This document shows, one piece after another, positions 47,975 to 58,957 of a DNA stretch of 64,000 nt. The stretch comes from Terana coerulea (taxonomy: Eukaryota > Basidiomycota > Agaricomycetes > Polyporales > Phanerochaetaceae). The translations under genes were made by a program, and so were the position numbers. Under the pieces are notes generated by a model. It had not been told where the DNA came from, did no database searches, and was given only the letters and a program-made list of their open reading frames with translations. Location of the stretch: the NCBI GenBank assembly GCA_024811115.1, contig JAKOGH010000664.1:1-64000 (forward strand). The letters are read 5' to 3'. Numbering within the stretch: the first letter of the stretch is position 1; the number at the start of each line of letters is the position of its first letter.

Positions 47975-48570
47975 TGTTGAGCGCGCATCGCGAAATGCCG
48001 AGACACCACGCTGTTAGCTTAGGATACCTGTCCATAGTGATAGGCAGGGGTTTGCAAACCCTTAGAGGGTTAAGGGTAAGGGTACAGAGGGTATGGGTAA
48101 GGGTTGGGAAAAGTTAACCCTTATCTGGCAGGGGTCTGCATTCAAATAGCAGATGTGTTGCTGGATAGAGCTGCAAGTGTTGTGAGTGCTTTTATATCAA
48201 TACAAGCTACTCAAATAGAAGGCTGACATTATAAGTGAATGAAAAAAGCACTCAAAGCACCATTTTCTGCCCATTTTAGCAAGGGTTTAAAGGGTAGCCC
48301 CTAACCCTTACCCTTCATGAGGGTAAGGGTTTTGAAGGGTAAGGGTAAGGGTTAGCCTCTAAGCATAGAGGGTTTACCCTTGCCAATCACTACCTGTCCA
48401 TTTTGTCTTGTCTCTCTCCTCAGTCGTTCTACAATATTGGCTGAGATGAGCACTCTCATATACCCAATGTGTAATATATATCTGACCCTATATCAGTCTA
48501 ATGCTGTACAGGTACTTAATACAGTTGTTCTACAATACCGGGCTGAGTCTAATGCTGTATAGGTTTTACA
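47975..48570 (+). repeat. 3' LTR of the Copia element, split by a MITE
   Basis: Without the 358-bp MITE and one copy of its 8-bp duplication the LTR is 230 bp and collinear with the 5' LTR. The differences between the two LTRs are nearly all C/T or G/A changes. Confidence 0.92.
48035..48392. mobile_element. hAT-type MITE, copy 1
   Basis: 358 bp with ends TAGTGATAGGCAGGGGT and ACCCTTGCCAATCACTA, inverted with two mismatches. It is flanked by a perfect 8-bp duplication CCTGTCCA (48027-48034 and 48393-48400). The 8-bp duplication and TAGTG ends are hallmarks of the hAT superfamily. The body has runs of GGGTAAGGGT near both ends. No coding sequence. Confidence 0.9.
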
Positions 48571-49079
48571 TGCTTATGCTTTAAACAACACACCGTTGCA
48601 TCGCTATCATCTGAAAAAAAACCCCCTACTATTTCTACCTAATGCCTGCTGATAAGCACTAATTCATTGCACATAAGCATCAAAATAACACAATTAGATA
48701 AATAGATGCATAAGGCCAATAAGGCAGTTTAGTGAGGTCCTTTGCTAATTGTCTTAATTGTTCTATATATTAGGGCAATTAGCACTACTTCTCTGCTATT
48801 CTATTTCTTACTGTCCTATTTTGTTCCTTACATGCAGCTATAATGCCACTACTGCTTGACTAGTCATCTGAGAAATCCCCTGCTGATCTGGACTGATACA
48901 TTATGTTTCATGTTTGGTTATCTACATACAAAACTAAACTACCTAATACACCAGACTACTCATACTGTGCAGATAAGCCTGCACACCAGGTGCCATACTT
49001 GCCTGTGTGTTGTATTTGTCAGTAACATGCTGATATACACCACTACCCTGCCCTTCATGTCATGCACTAGCTCCTTTTG

Positions 49080-49640
49080 ACAGGGGCGCTCACCGGCATC
49101 AGTCTATGCACGTCATGCTTCACCATGCTCCATATACCGGCGCTGGCGTGGTGCGCGTGCTGCACTCATTGGCATTGCGCTCGTGTAGGTCACTGCCCTG
49201 GTCCTCGTCGTGTGCTGGCCTTTATGTCGGCGGCGCGCTTGCCTGCGTCGGCCTGCGCGTGCCGTGCTTCGCCATGTCTCGCGTGCTGGTGTTGGCGTGG
49301 TGCGCGTCCGTCGGCACCGTACAAGTGTGCGCCGTTGTCCCGCCCTGTGTATCATCGCGCTGTGCTGTACGCGCCCTGGCCTCTTGTGCATTGGTATCGC
49401 GCCGCCCGCGTCTGTCGCGGCGTGCTTTGCCACGTCCCGCGCACCGGTGTCGGCGTGGTGCGTGTGCTGCACTCTTTGGCATCGCACCTGTGTATCTTGC
49501 TGCCCTGGTCCTTGGGTCGTGCGTCGGCCCTTTGTAGCTGCGGTGCGCCACCTACATCGGCCTGCGCGTACTGTGCTTTGCCACGTCCCACGCTGGCCGG
49601 CGTTGGCGTTGTACGTGTCCGTTACCGCCCGTGTGTGCGT
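49080..49640. repeat. Degenerate GC-rich tandem repeats in TIR element copy 2
   Basis: Counterparts of the units in copy 1: words related to CGTGCTTCGCCACGTCC lie near 49112, 49264, 49425 and 49573. Unit spacing is about 145-160 bp. Confidence 0.65.
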
Positions 49641-50138
49641 CGTCGTGCCGCTGTTCGTGCGGTACACATCGTGTCGTGCGCGCCGGCTTCGTGCATCGGC
49701 GTCGCACTCACCTGCCGGCGTTGGGCATGTTGTATCGTGCTTGACTATGCGGGCGTTCGCACACGTCGTTCGTTACTCCAGGGGCTGTGTGGTGCCTACT
49801 TATAAAACCACCGTCCATAAGCCGTGCATGCACACGCGTGACGGTTCTTAGCAGCGGAGATGCGGCAAGACGGCCACGTACCTCATTTATAGAGAAGCCC
49901 CTCCCCTTCACGGCCTTGCTCTATCCATCACCTGGCCCTTCGTTGTCGTGAAGTATCGCTTGGGTCCTGGTAGCGTCGCGTGGTAGGTGATCGCGATGCA
50001 GCTGACATGTTGGTTAGAGATGGGGGACTGAGGGGATAAAGGTGATGCCAAACGCGAAGGCTTCAGGGAGACGTTGAGGCGCTTCAACAGGCCTGGTAGG
50101 TCATAAATGATGTGTGCAAGGACAAAATCAAGCCGCTA

Positions 50139-50195
50139 TGGCACAGTTGTTAACTTTCTGGGTGAGTTAACTGAGGTGGTCCTGGGTTCAAGTTC
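50139..50195 (+). promoter_or_regulatory. Pol III-like A and B boxes, TIR element copy 2
   Basis: TGGCACAGTTG at 50139-50149 is identical to copy 1, and GGTTCAAGTTC at 50185-50195 differs by one base from copy 1. Their conservation relative to the surrounding divergence is modest but visible. Confidence 0.45.
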
Positions 50196-50760
50196 ATGTG
50201 TGTGCACTTTGTTTATATTTTATAATTATCTTTTTTTGGCCCAACCCATTAACAAAAACATACAGAATGGATCAGTCACTCTTTTAGAGCTGTTATAATA
50301 TTTAAAAGTGATTACAACTTGTTGTTCAATTGTGGCTGTCATATTTTTAAAAAATAGACAATCCAAACATAAGCAGCTCCTTTTTGCCAGTTATATAGAG
50401 CTGTATTAACTCTAAAAGTGTAATGGTATAAGTATGTATATTAGCTGATTAGCAAAAAAGCGAGGGAAAGAACTAAATTAGCTGAAAACAATATAATAAT
50501 AAGGATTTAAATAATAAATAAAAGCAATAGTAAAATAAGTGTCATAGGCTCTAAGTAATGTCGTAAATGCAGCACAAATAACAAGCAAATAAGTAAGAAG
50601 ATAATGATAAACTATTGATAAAACATGAAATAGTGAGAAATTAGGCAAAAAGAAACTTAGTAAATGAGCTAATTAAAGCATGTAATAAGGCATTGGTAAG
50701 TGATGAAAAGTCAGTTAGATGATAAAAAGCCACTAACAAGTAGCAGGTTAGAATGTTAAA

Positions 50761-51511
50761 TTCGTGTTTAAAGAAATTTACACGGGACTAATCGGGTCGA
50801 CCACCTTCGCTGGCACCGCGTGCTTCCCTAGACCGCGTCTAGGACAAGCCCATCCCCGCGGGATGGCACACCGCTGTCCGCGCTAGCAGAGTCGCCCGCG
50901 AGCGATGCGGATGGCTAGTGATAGGCAGGGGTTTGCAAACCCTTGGAGGGTTAAGGGTAAGGGTACAAAGGGTAAGGGTAAGGGTTGGGAAAAGTTAACC
51001 CTTGTCTGGCAGGGGTTTGCATTCAAATAGCAGATGTGTTGCTAGATAGAGCTGCAAGTGTTGTGAGTGCTTTCTATATCAATGCAAGCTACTCAAATAG
51101 AAGGCTGACATTATGATTGAATGAAAAAAGCACTCAAAGCACCATTTTCTGCCTATTTTGGCAAGGGTTTGAAGGGTAACCCCTAACCCTTACCCTTCAT
51201 GAGGGTAAGGGTTTTGAAGGGTAAGGGTAAGGGTTAGCCTCCAAGCATAGAGGGTTTACCCTTGCCAATCACTACCCGGGATGGCTGATCGGTGGAGGTC
51301 CCGATTGTGTTGTTGAGGATCTCGCAACGGAAAGCACGATCGGGTGGGCTCCCTCTACCGTGAGCTGACGGGATGAACAGGGGCGGCAGCGCACCTCTGG
51401 TCTCACCACCATCCCCGCCGCTCTAGGTCAGTATCTGTCTTGGTGCCGCTGCACTCTGTGCTCACCACCATCCCCGCCGCTCTAGCTCGTACTTTTGTGT
51501 CCCACCCTGAA
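50761..51511. repeat. Insertion in TIR element copy 2, origin unknown
   Basis: About 390 bp of GC-rich sequence unlike its host element, itself split by a MITE. Its right part carries the 25-bp unit beginning CTCACCACCATCCCCGCCG twice, at 51402-51426 and 51461-51485. No terminal repeats or target duplication were found. Confidence 0.5.
50916..51274. mobile_element. hAT-type MITE, copy 2
   Basis: 359 bp, nearly identical to the copy at 48035-48392 including both ends. The left flank CGGATGGC resembles GGGATGGC at 51278-51285, three bases beyond the right end, so the 8-bp duplication is imperfect here. Confidence 0.88.
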
Positions 51512-51658
51512 CTGTTTAGCAAGCTAATAGAGGTAAATTAGCTAAATGAGCTGTATTTTAAAAAGCATTTTCACAAAAAGTAGAAAAGAGCATAATAGAC
51601 AACTTAGCACTAAAAAGAAGTATAAACCACAGATTAGAAGGAGGGGTTTTTCCAGATG

Positions 51659-52420
51659 ATCAAGTCGTCAGTTCAGCTGGAAATCTCATATGCCGCACCG
51701 AGGCATGCGAAGCCATTCTGTGTGTGTCGCTCCTGGTGCGCAATGTTACGTGCAGTGTCTTGTCTTGTAGCAGATGCCGACGTTGAATGAGAGATATTTA
51801 TCTCAGTGAATGATCTTACAGACCCGGATCATCATTGCATTAGGTGAATGCGGCCGTGGGCGTGGTCGTGCCTGGACAGGGTATTATGGACACTGCGTGC
51901 CTGCGGGAGATTCAGAGACGACAGTTGTTGAGGTCGACCGCGTCTTGCCATGAACTCTGTTTTCTTAGGATCTCATTTCGGGCACCTTTCTGCCTTTTCT
52001 TTGAGAGAGAACATGTTTGTCGTTTCATCCGCTCACTGCACGTCGCGATCCCAAACTGATTCGTTATTTCTGTTAGCCACCGGCATGGTTCGTAACCCAC
52101 GGAATACGATCCACTCAAGCTTTCTCTCTGTCCGTGGACTGGCTTGAACTCCTTCCTACCAGTCTCGCTCCTCAAGCCACCGCCGTGACCTGTCCTCCAC
52201 CCACACACCCACTTCGCAGGGCTTCATCACTTGCCAAAGTACCCCATGCAGTCGTTGGCACTTGTCTCGCCGTCACCGACATGTCTACCATGAGTTTTTA
52301 CCACACGAATAAATAAACCCTGGGAGAATAAATTACAAGACAACCACGGCACGCCTCCTCACTCTGGTGCACACCCGCACTGTCCTCGCCCGCTTTTTCT
52401 TCCTTCTCGCTGCTTAGCTT
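51659..52420. other. Intergenic, no gene seen
   Basis: Only short open frames. GC content rises sharply from about 52330 towards the P450 gene. AATAAA-like words near 52310-52340 could serve a transcript ending there. Confidence 0.4.
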
Positions 52421-54581
52421 CTACAACCCCGCGTCCTCCTGCACGGCCGCCCACGCGTCGCGCACGCGCGCGATCCGCGCCTCCGAGCGCACCGTCACGA
52501 CCAGCGGCAAGTTCGTCGGCTCCCTACACACAATCCAAACACCGCCGTCAGTGCTCGTCGCTGAGGAGAAAGACGAACTGGAGGGAGGGGGAAACAAAGA
52601 GAGAGACTCACACTTTGACGGCGTCGCGCCACTGGATGAACGCGAACGGGTCGGGCGCGCCGGGCGTCGAGCGCGGCGGCGCTGGCTGCGTGCCGTCGCC
52701 CGCGACGTCGAATGCCCAGAGGAGGCAGGCGACGGCGAGCCAGACGCTATCCGCCGCGAGGCGGCGCCCGGGGCAGATCCGCCTGCCGAATTTACACGCA
52801 GACACAGACGTCAGCTCTCGCATCCTTCCTAGCCTCGTTGATGAAGATAGAGAGGAGCGCACCCAAAGGTCCAGATGCCGTCGAGGAGGGACGCGTCGGC
52901 GGGCAGGTGCCCGTGCGCGTCGGCAGCGAAGAAGCGGGCGGGGTCGAATGTGTCGGGGTCTGCGAAGAGGTCGGGCGAGCGGTGCATATTGCAGATGGAG
53001 GGCACGACGAGCTCGCCCTTGCGTATCTGCCCCGGCACCCGCCCGTCAGCACAAGCCGCGCCAAAGCCCAGTAGCACATGCACGCACCGTGTACCCGTCG
53101 AACACGTCGTCCTCCTTCACCGCGTGCGGCAGCACGAGCGGCGTGACGGGCAGCCACCGTAATACTTCCTTCACGACGGCGAACACGGCCGGCAGCGCGG
53201 CAGGGTCCGCAAAAGACGGCAGGCGGTCGGGCCCCACGACGGCGTCGAGGTCGGCCTGCGCGACGGCGCACGCGCGTAGAGGAAGCACGCGCGCGTGCCC
53301 TGCGTCGTGTTCGTCCCCGCCTCGCCGACGCTGCCCCCGATCTGCCGCATCAAATATTCGGATATTCGCAATCGATTACGTTCACGGACACACAGGAGCA
53401 AGCACACGACACAGAGGGAGCGCGTCAGCAGTAGCATGAGATACGAAGAGAGGAGGACGCACGTAGGCGATCGTCGCGTCATCGATCCCGAGGGTGTCCT
53501 GCGTCCGCCAGAGCTGCGCGATCAGGCTCTCGGCCTGCAGCGCGCTGGGCACGGGTGTTTTGGCTTCTTCCGCCCATCTGCCGAACAGCTGCGAGGACGA
53601 GGCGAAGCTAAATCAGCAAGAAACGGGGCGCGAGGGGAATGGGAGAAAGAGCACGTACGTTGAGTTCGTACTGGTGGTGTGCGCGCGCGACGGCACGCCA
53701 GGGCGCGAGGAAGTTGGGGAGGTAGTCCAGGAACTGGAAGAATCTGTGGAACGGATTGCTTAGCTAAGAAGGGGAAAGAGTAAAGAAAGATTGGCGCACT
53801 CGACGAACCACCGACCCCGCTCGAGCTGCTCCCGTCAACATCAGTTTGTACCCCGCAAAGAAGCACGCGAAGAGAAGAAGCCCAAGGACGCACGTCATGG
53901 CCCAACGTCTCCGTGTTCCCAATCATCAAGTCCTTCCGCGCATGCGCTGTCTCGACACTCATCCCGAACGCGATCCCGAGCGCGATGCCCGACGAGTAGC
54001 TCTTCAGGTGGTCGTTCCACTCCCAGGTCGATCCACAAAGTCGAGCAGGAGCTTCAACGCCTGGCGCCGCTGCCGCTCTTGATTACTCTTCACACCTAGG
54101 CCACCCTTCATCAGCCCACGCCGCCCGCCCGAGCTGGCTACATGCGCACGCGCCCTCCGGTCGATACATGAGCTGCATCGCGGCGCGCTGGCGCGTGAAG
54201 TCCGGTCCGTACGGCATCAGCACCATCCGCCACCCGGCAGAGCAGTGCTTGCTCGCGAACGGCAGGTGCTTGCGCGAGGAGTAGTTCGCCGCGCGGCGCA
54301 AACCACGTCCAGTGGAAGGGTGTTTCGACCGCGAAGGTGCTGCCTGCCACCCCAAACACGCCGACACATTGGGAGTAATTAGACCGGAAGGCGGAAGAGA
54401 GAGAAGAGGGACGGGGCGCACCGACGATGGGCCAGCCGACGGGTCCTGGGAGCTGACGGCCAGAGAGGGCGAGGCGGGCGTAGTACGCGACTGTGATGGT
54501 GCCGAGGAAGAGCAGCGCGTACGCGACGCCCGCGGACGGAGTGAGGCTCGCGCCGCGCACGCCACTGTCGAGCGCAGACAA
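52421..54581 (-). pseudogene. Cytochrome P450, GC-rich, apparently lacking an N-terminal segment
   Basis: Minus-strand features in order: membrane anchor (AGVAYALLFLGTITVAYYA), hinge LPGPVGWPIVG, NYSSRKHLPFASKHC, a C-helix region (LMPYGPDFTRQRAA), LKSYSSGIALGIAFGM, I-helix EAGTNTTQGT (about 53305-53335), K-helix KEVLRWLP, DPDTFDPARFF, haem loop FGRRICPGRRL (about 52760-52870, intron-split), end at 52421. Between the hinge and NYSSRK only about 15-20 codons remain where P450s normally have 60 or more, so the beta-1 region seems deleted. One base is missing near 53266-53278. No in-frame ATG is obvious; 54581 is only the upstream limit of the frame. Introns are longer than in the first cluster. 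Same style as the P450 at 59-61 kb. Confidence 0.7.
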
Positions 54582-56531
54582 TTTCGAAGTTGCTTTTGGC
54601 GCAGGGATGGAGCGCGAGAACGTGTTGTCTTATGCAACGCAGTGGGAGGAGGAGCGGCAGCAGGAGAACACTGGGGACAGAAGTAAGCAGCTCTGGCAAC
54701 GTCTGTCAAGCCATACTTACCGTACGAGCGTGACAGCACCCCATGGGAGCCCTCACTTGCTCATTGACCCGATGCCCCCCGCTGCGACCGCACGCGCGCG
54801 TCGCCCGCGCCTGCCAAGCTGGAAACCCAATCCCTATCCGCGTCCAAGCTTCCCGCACAGACCTCGCGGCGTGATCAGCCCCAGGTGCGCAGCGCGTCGC
54901 AGAAGCATCAAGAACAGATAGGCACGCCCCGGCGCCCTCCAGATGTCCAGCTCGCACCCTCCGTCGCCGCTCGTCCGCGTCCGCGTCGTCGTTCTTTCCA
55001 CGCCGTTAGCCGCTCTCCGCCCTTGCTATCTTTGTGGCGCTCGGGCACCCCCGATCGATCCGAGTCTCCGCGCTCCCGCTTTGCTCAGATCTCCACAGGT
55101 GGGCTGAGAAAGGGCCGCCACGATCTACGCAGGGTCGGCCGCCGTCGTGGCTGCGATCTGACGTGCCTGCCGCAGAGTGCGCTGGGACCGCGGGTGCGTG
55201 CACGGCGTTGGCAGATGCGATCAGCGATTGCTGCAGGACGGACGGCGGCGCCAGCGTGCGAGGCCGCCGGGCGCACAATCATCGATCTGCGCGTGTCGAC
55301 ACATCGTGAGTTGGCTTGCCTCAGCGGACACTTGATCTTAACGCTATAATTGGGGCGTCGCCGCCCCGCATGTCAGGAGAGATCACGTCCCCAGGGGCGT
55401 CAACCGCCAGTCGGATCTCTGATGCGCAACGCGTGTCTGGCTGATCGCCCACCTTGTTTCCCAGTCGCCTTCGTCAGAAATCTGCTTTGGAGCCGGTATG
55501 GAGGATGAAACAAAGGAACTTGCGACGGGTCATGGGCGAGTATCAAAGCTTGTTCGGTCGAAGTGAGCGTTGTGCACTGCGCGAACTATCACGCGTGGGT
55601 TGCCTCCAGACGGGCTGCCGGACACGGTGAGTAAACGATTTCTCATCCACTCCTAGCTCAATTTCTGATCCCGTCCTGATCATTGCTATCACTGAAAGAC
55701 CATATTTTTCGGATGCAACGTCCTCGGCGGCGCAAAACGCACGAAGATGGCTCGCACACGGCGACCGACTCGGACATCCCGCTCACGCGTTGTGGCAATC
55801 CGCCAGGTACACGCCCTGGGACGCATCGCGCCGTCTACATCGGACGAACTGCACTATTGATCTCAACCGCCTAGTCGAGCCCACCGTGGTCTATTCCTAC
55901 ATCTACTCATCTGGTCTTTGCTCGTCCCAGGTTTTTCGGCGATTCCACCTAATAACCGAGGACGGCGTCGGACCGCTGCAGCATTACGAGCGAAGCAAAT
56001 TCGGGACGACCGACAAGTGGGCTATCAGGCGCGAGCAGTGATGGAAGGCTGCGACGGACGTGAAGATACTTGCAGCGATGCGCGAGTGGCGGTGGGAATG
56101 CGCCACCTCGTCACGGTAATGCTCTTGACACTTCAGACGCGCCCAAGAGCCAGGAATCGCAGCTGCAGCCGTCGGACACAACTAGGTACGATCACAGCGC
56201 CAACCGCAAATACCACCATCTGTGCGCCTTCAGCCCTCGTCCTTCCCGGCAAAGAACGGTTCTTTTGGCTTCAGGCCCGAACTCTATCTACCCCGCCTCC
56301 AGACGTCCACCGGTCTACACGCGCGAATAGGATTGCGCGGTGCGCTCTCGCCAGGGGCACCACACTGCATATGCACGAGGGCCTGGACGGTACGCGTCTG
56401 CACACCGCATAACTTATCTGCGGACTCCACTTCGTCGGGCACATAACTCCTTCGCTCCTTCACCTCGCTCCTTCTCCCACACTCGCCTCCGCCGCGCCTC
56501 GCCCATCTTCACCGCCCACATCCATCCAATC
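54582..56531. promoter_or_regulatory. Divergent intergenic region, GC-rich
   Basis: Nearly 2 kb between the P450 (leftward) and the prenyltransferase gene (rightward). Open frames here are by-products of high GC and carry no motif. CT-rich stretches just before 56532 are typical of fungal core promoters. Confidence 0.4.
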
Positions 56532-57795
56532 ATGTCTTCCACCGCTCCGACAGAGACACAGCCGCTCCTCAAGCCCTCGCGTCCCGCGACGCCCGAGTCC
56601 CAGGGCGGGACGAAGCAAGAACACAGCGCCGCGCGCCGCGCGTACTTCTACTTCGAGCTCACGCGCCTGCACAAGTTCCCGCTCGGGAACATCCTCGTCG
56701 TCTGGCCCGCGCGTGCGTGCCCTCCCCCGCTGCCCTTAGTCAGAACGCGAGCTGACAGGTATAATGGTGTACAGTGTGGGCGCTGACGATGGCCGCGCGC
56801 GCGACGCACCTGCCGGCGCACGAACTGGCGCTGCAGAGCGCGCTGTTCGTGCTCGGCGGGACGGCGCTGCACAGCGCGGCGTGCGTGCTCAACGACATCT
56901 GCGACGTCGACTTTGACCGGCAGGTCGAGCGCACGAAGCACCGGCCGCTCGCGGCGGGGGTCATCTCGCTCACCGGCGCGTGGCTGCTGCTCGGCGCGCT
57001 CACCGCGCTGTGCCTCGCGCTGCTCGCGCTCGCGAACCCGACTGCGTGCGTCCCCGTCTCCCCATCTCCTTCCCTTCCCTCCGCCCTAACCCGCTCGCCG
57101 TCTTTTTATTTGTGTGTAGTGCGCTGGCAGGCCTGCCGGGGCTGTTCCCGCTGCACGCGCTGTACCCGCTCATGAAGCGCTGGACACACTGGCCGCAGGC
57201 GTGGCTCGGGCTCGCGATGAACTGGGGCGCGCCCGTCGCGTGGCTCGCCGTCTCCCCTACTTCTTTGCACTCGCGGCGCGACCTCGCGACCGTCGCGGTG
57301 CTCTTCTTCGGCTGCTGGTGGTGCGCGTTTTTCTCTTTCAGTTAATGACAAACCGAAATGCTGAAAACGATGTGGTGGTGGTGTGGGCAGCTGGACGATC
57401 GTGTACGACACGCAGTACGCGTGCCAGGACCGCGCGGACGACGCGAAGGCGGGCGTGAAGTCCACCGCGCTCCTCTTCGGCGCGCGCGTGCGGCCCATCC
57501 TCGTCGTCTTCGCCACGCTCTTCCTCGCCGCGCTTGTCGGCTGCTGGCGTGCTCGAACGCGCAGGGCGCGGCGTACTACGCGCTCGGCGTCGGCGGCGCG
57601 GCGGCGCACCTCGTGTGGCAGTTCGCGACGTGGGAGGTCGAGGTGCCGGCGGACTGCGGGCGGAAGTTCAAGGTGCGTGGGCGGGTCGTTGATGTACAGG
57701 GATTTTGTTGTTTCACGGGACGTGGACAGTCGAACGGCGACCTTGGGTACTTTGTCTGGGCGGGCTTGTTGCTCGACTATGCGTTGGCGCAGTGA
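56532..57795 (+). CDS. UbiA aromatic-type prenyltransferase (COQ2-like)
   Basis: Five exons (56532-56712, 56775-57045, 57120-57320, 57391-57672, 57730-57795) give about 333 residues. After a Ser/Thr/Pro-rich leader comes [19 protein letters not shown]. The first Mg-diphosphate motif [11 protein letters not shown]...KHRPLAAG (about 56890-56965) is a perfect NDxxDxxxD. The second, [17 protein letters not shown] (about 57403-57455), fits the DxxYAxxDxxDD pattern. The end [17 protein letters not shown] is typical of fungal meroterpenoid prenyltransferases and of 4-hydroxybenzoate polyprenyltransferase. The enzyme would join an isoprenyl diphosphate to an aromatic ring within a membrane. A frame change near 57535-57548 needs one base. 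It is flanked by P450s rather than ubiquinone genes, favouring secondary metabolism over COQ2, but housekeeping cannot be excluded. Confidence 0.85.
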
Positions 57796-58957
57796 GCGAG
57801 GGGCGGGATGCATGGATGATGGGATACCCCGCCGCACCAAAAGAGATTGTGGTTGTTCTGGGCTGTTTGTTATTTATTCCACAATTTGTATTTGCGCATA
57901 TACTTACAACACATGCTGTTACGGCGAGCTTGACATGTGAACGATATTGCCACTCCTGCCAACGGTGACCTTTCGTGCACGAGCTTCCTATTGCGTCGCG
58001 CTCATAGACATAATTTTGTGCGCCTTGAAGGAATGACATTGAGGGTGCTGAGCTAACCTAACGTCGTGACAGCCCGACACTCTACTCACATCGGACCCCG
58101 TCCTCGTGCCGCCGCCACAACCCCTAGCCCGGCCAAGCTCATCTCAACCCAGCCTAATTTCAAAACTGGCTGTCACATAACGTGCTGTACGCTCCCACCT
58201 CACCCCGTGGGCCGTGACACCACCTCCGGCTGAGATTGATGCCCAACGCGCGCGAGGGCAAACAACGAAGCCTGCCTTATCGGGCGCGACCGGCCTCCAG
58301 TGACGGCGCCGATCGGCGATTGCCGCGGGCGCTCTCGCGGGGCGAGCGACTCCGAGGGATCACAGGACGACGATCTCGCGCGATCACGCCCTTTGCTGCT
58401 TCTCTGTGGGGAGGAAGATGTCTGCGCATCATCCGCGACGCGACGGGCGTGGACGCGCCCCATCCACCTCGAGTCGCCCGCACCCAACAGACGGCGGCTA
58501 TCTCCTGTCTCCTGTCCATCTCTTCACAGCTCTGCGGGTGGGCAGCGATGCGTGTGCTGATTCACCCCTGGACCACACCTGTGTAGCTCCCTCGATCTCC
58601 GATGCTGCGGTGCGGTGCTGCCTCCCTGGACGTTTGGATCGCTGGAAGACGTGTACGACGCATCGCCGCGGCACACGGACACGCCTGCGGTCTGTCCGGG
58701 GACCGCGCGCGGGAGCGTAGCGCGAAACCTCGCGTGTGCGCCCTCTGCGTCCCTGGAGCGGCGTGATCGCACAGGTAGGATGCCTGGGCTTCACCCACGG
58801 CGGCGTCCTCCACCGCGCTACATCCAACAGCATCAGATCCCGTCCTGGGGCTGCGACAAATAGACGGATGTCGCGATGGTGGGTATATGCGTCTCTTACT
58901 TCACGTTTAACCTTTCAAGTGCCTCGCGCTGTCCGCTGACCCTCTCGTGACCCGACT
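57796..58957. other. Intergenic, GC-rich
   Basis: About 1.16 kb between prenyltransferase and P450, both rightward. No motif-bearing frame. It should hold the promoter of the P450. Confidence 0.4.

Larger units (their letters stand above)
40663..48570 (+). mobile_element. Ty1/Copia retrotransposon, complete ends, disabled
   Basis: Two LTRs (40663-40891 and 47975-48570) begin TG and end CA, and the whole is flanked by the 5-bp duplication TGCTT (40658-40662 and 48571-48575). A primer-binding site follows the left LTR and a purine tract precedes the right one. The domain order Gag, protease, integrase, RT, RNase H defines Copia. It is disabled by stops, by a 2.4-kb element inserted into RT, and by a MITE in the 3' LTR. 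Confidence 0.95.
48608..51658. mobile_element. TIR element, copy 2, with internal insertions
   Basis: 3,051 bp. It is collinear with copy 1 from CATCTGAAAAA to GGGGTTTTTCCAGATG. It starts 33 bp after the target duplication of the Copia element. Its GC-rich half lies at about 49070-49760 and its AT-rich half at 50200-50760 and 51512-51640. A 751-bp stretch absent from copy 1 interrupts it at 50761-51511. Confidence 0.8.

Noticed and set aside
48060..48370. A true telomere or interstitial telomeric array
   Set aside because: The TAAGGG-type runs lie inside a MITE with clear inverted ends and an 8-bp target duplication, on both strands.
56532..57795. Plain COQ2 of ubiquinone synthesis
   Set aside because: The motifs fit, but the neighbours are P450s and I see no other ubiquinone gene. 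Kept only as an alternative.
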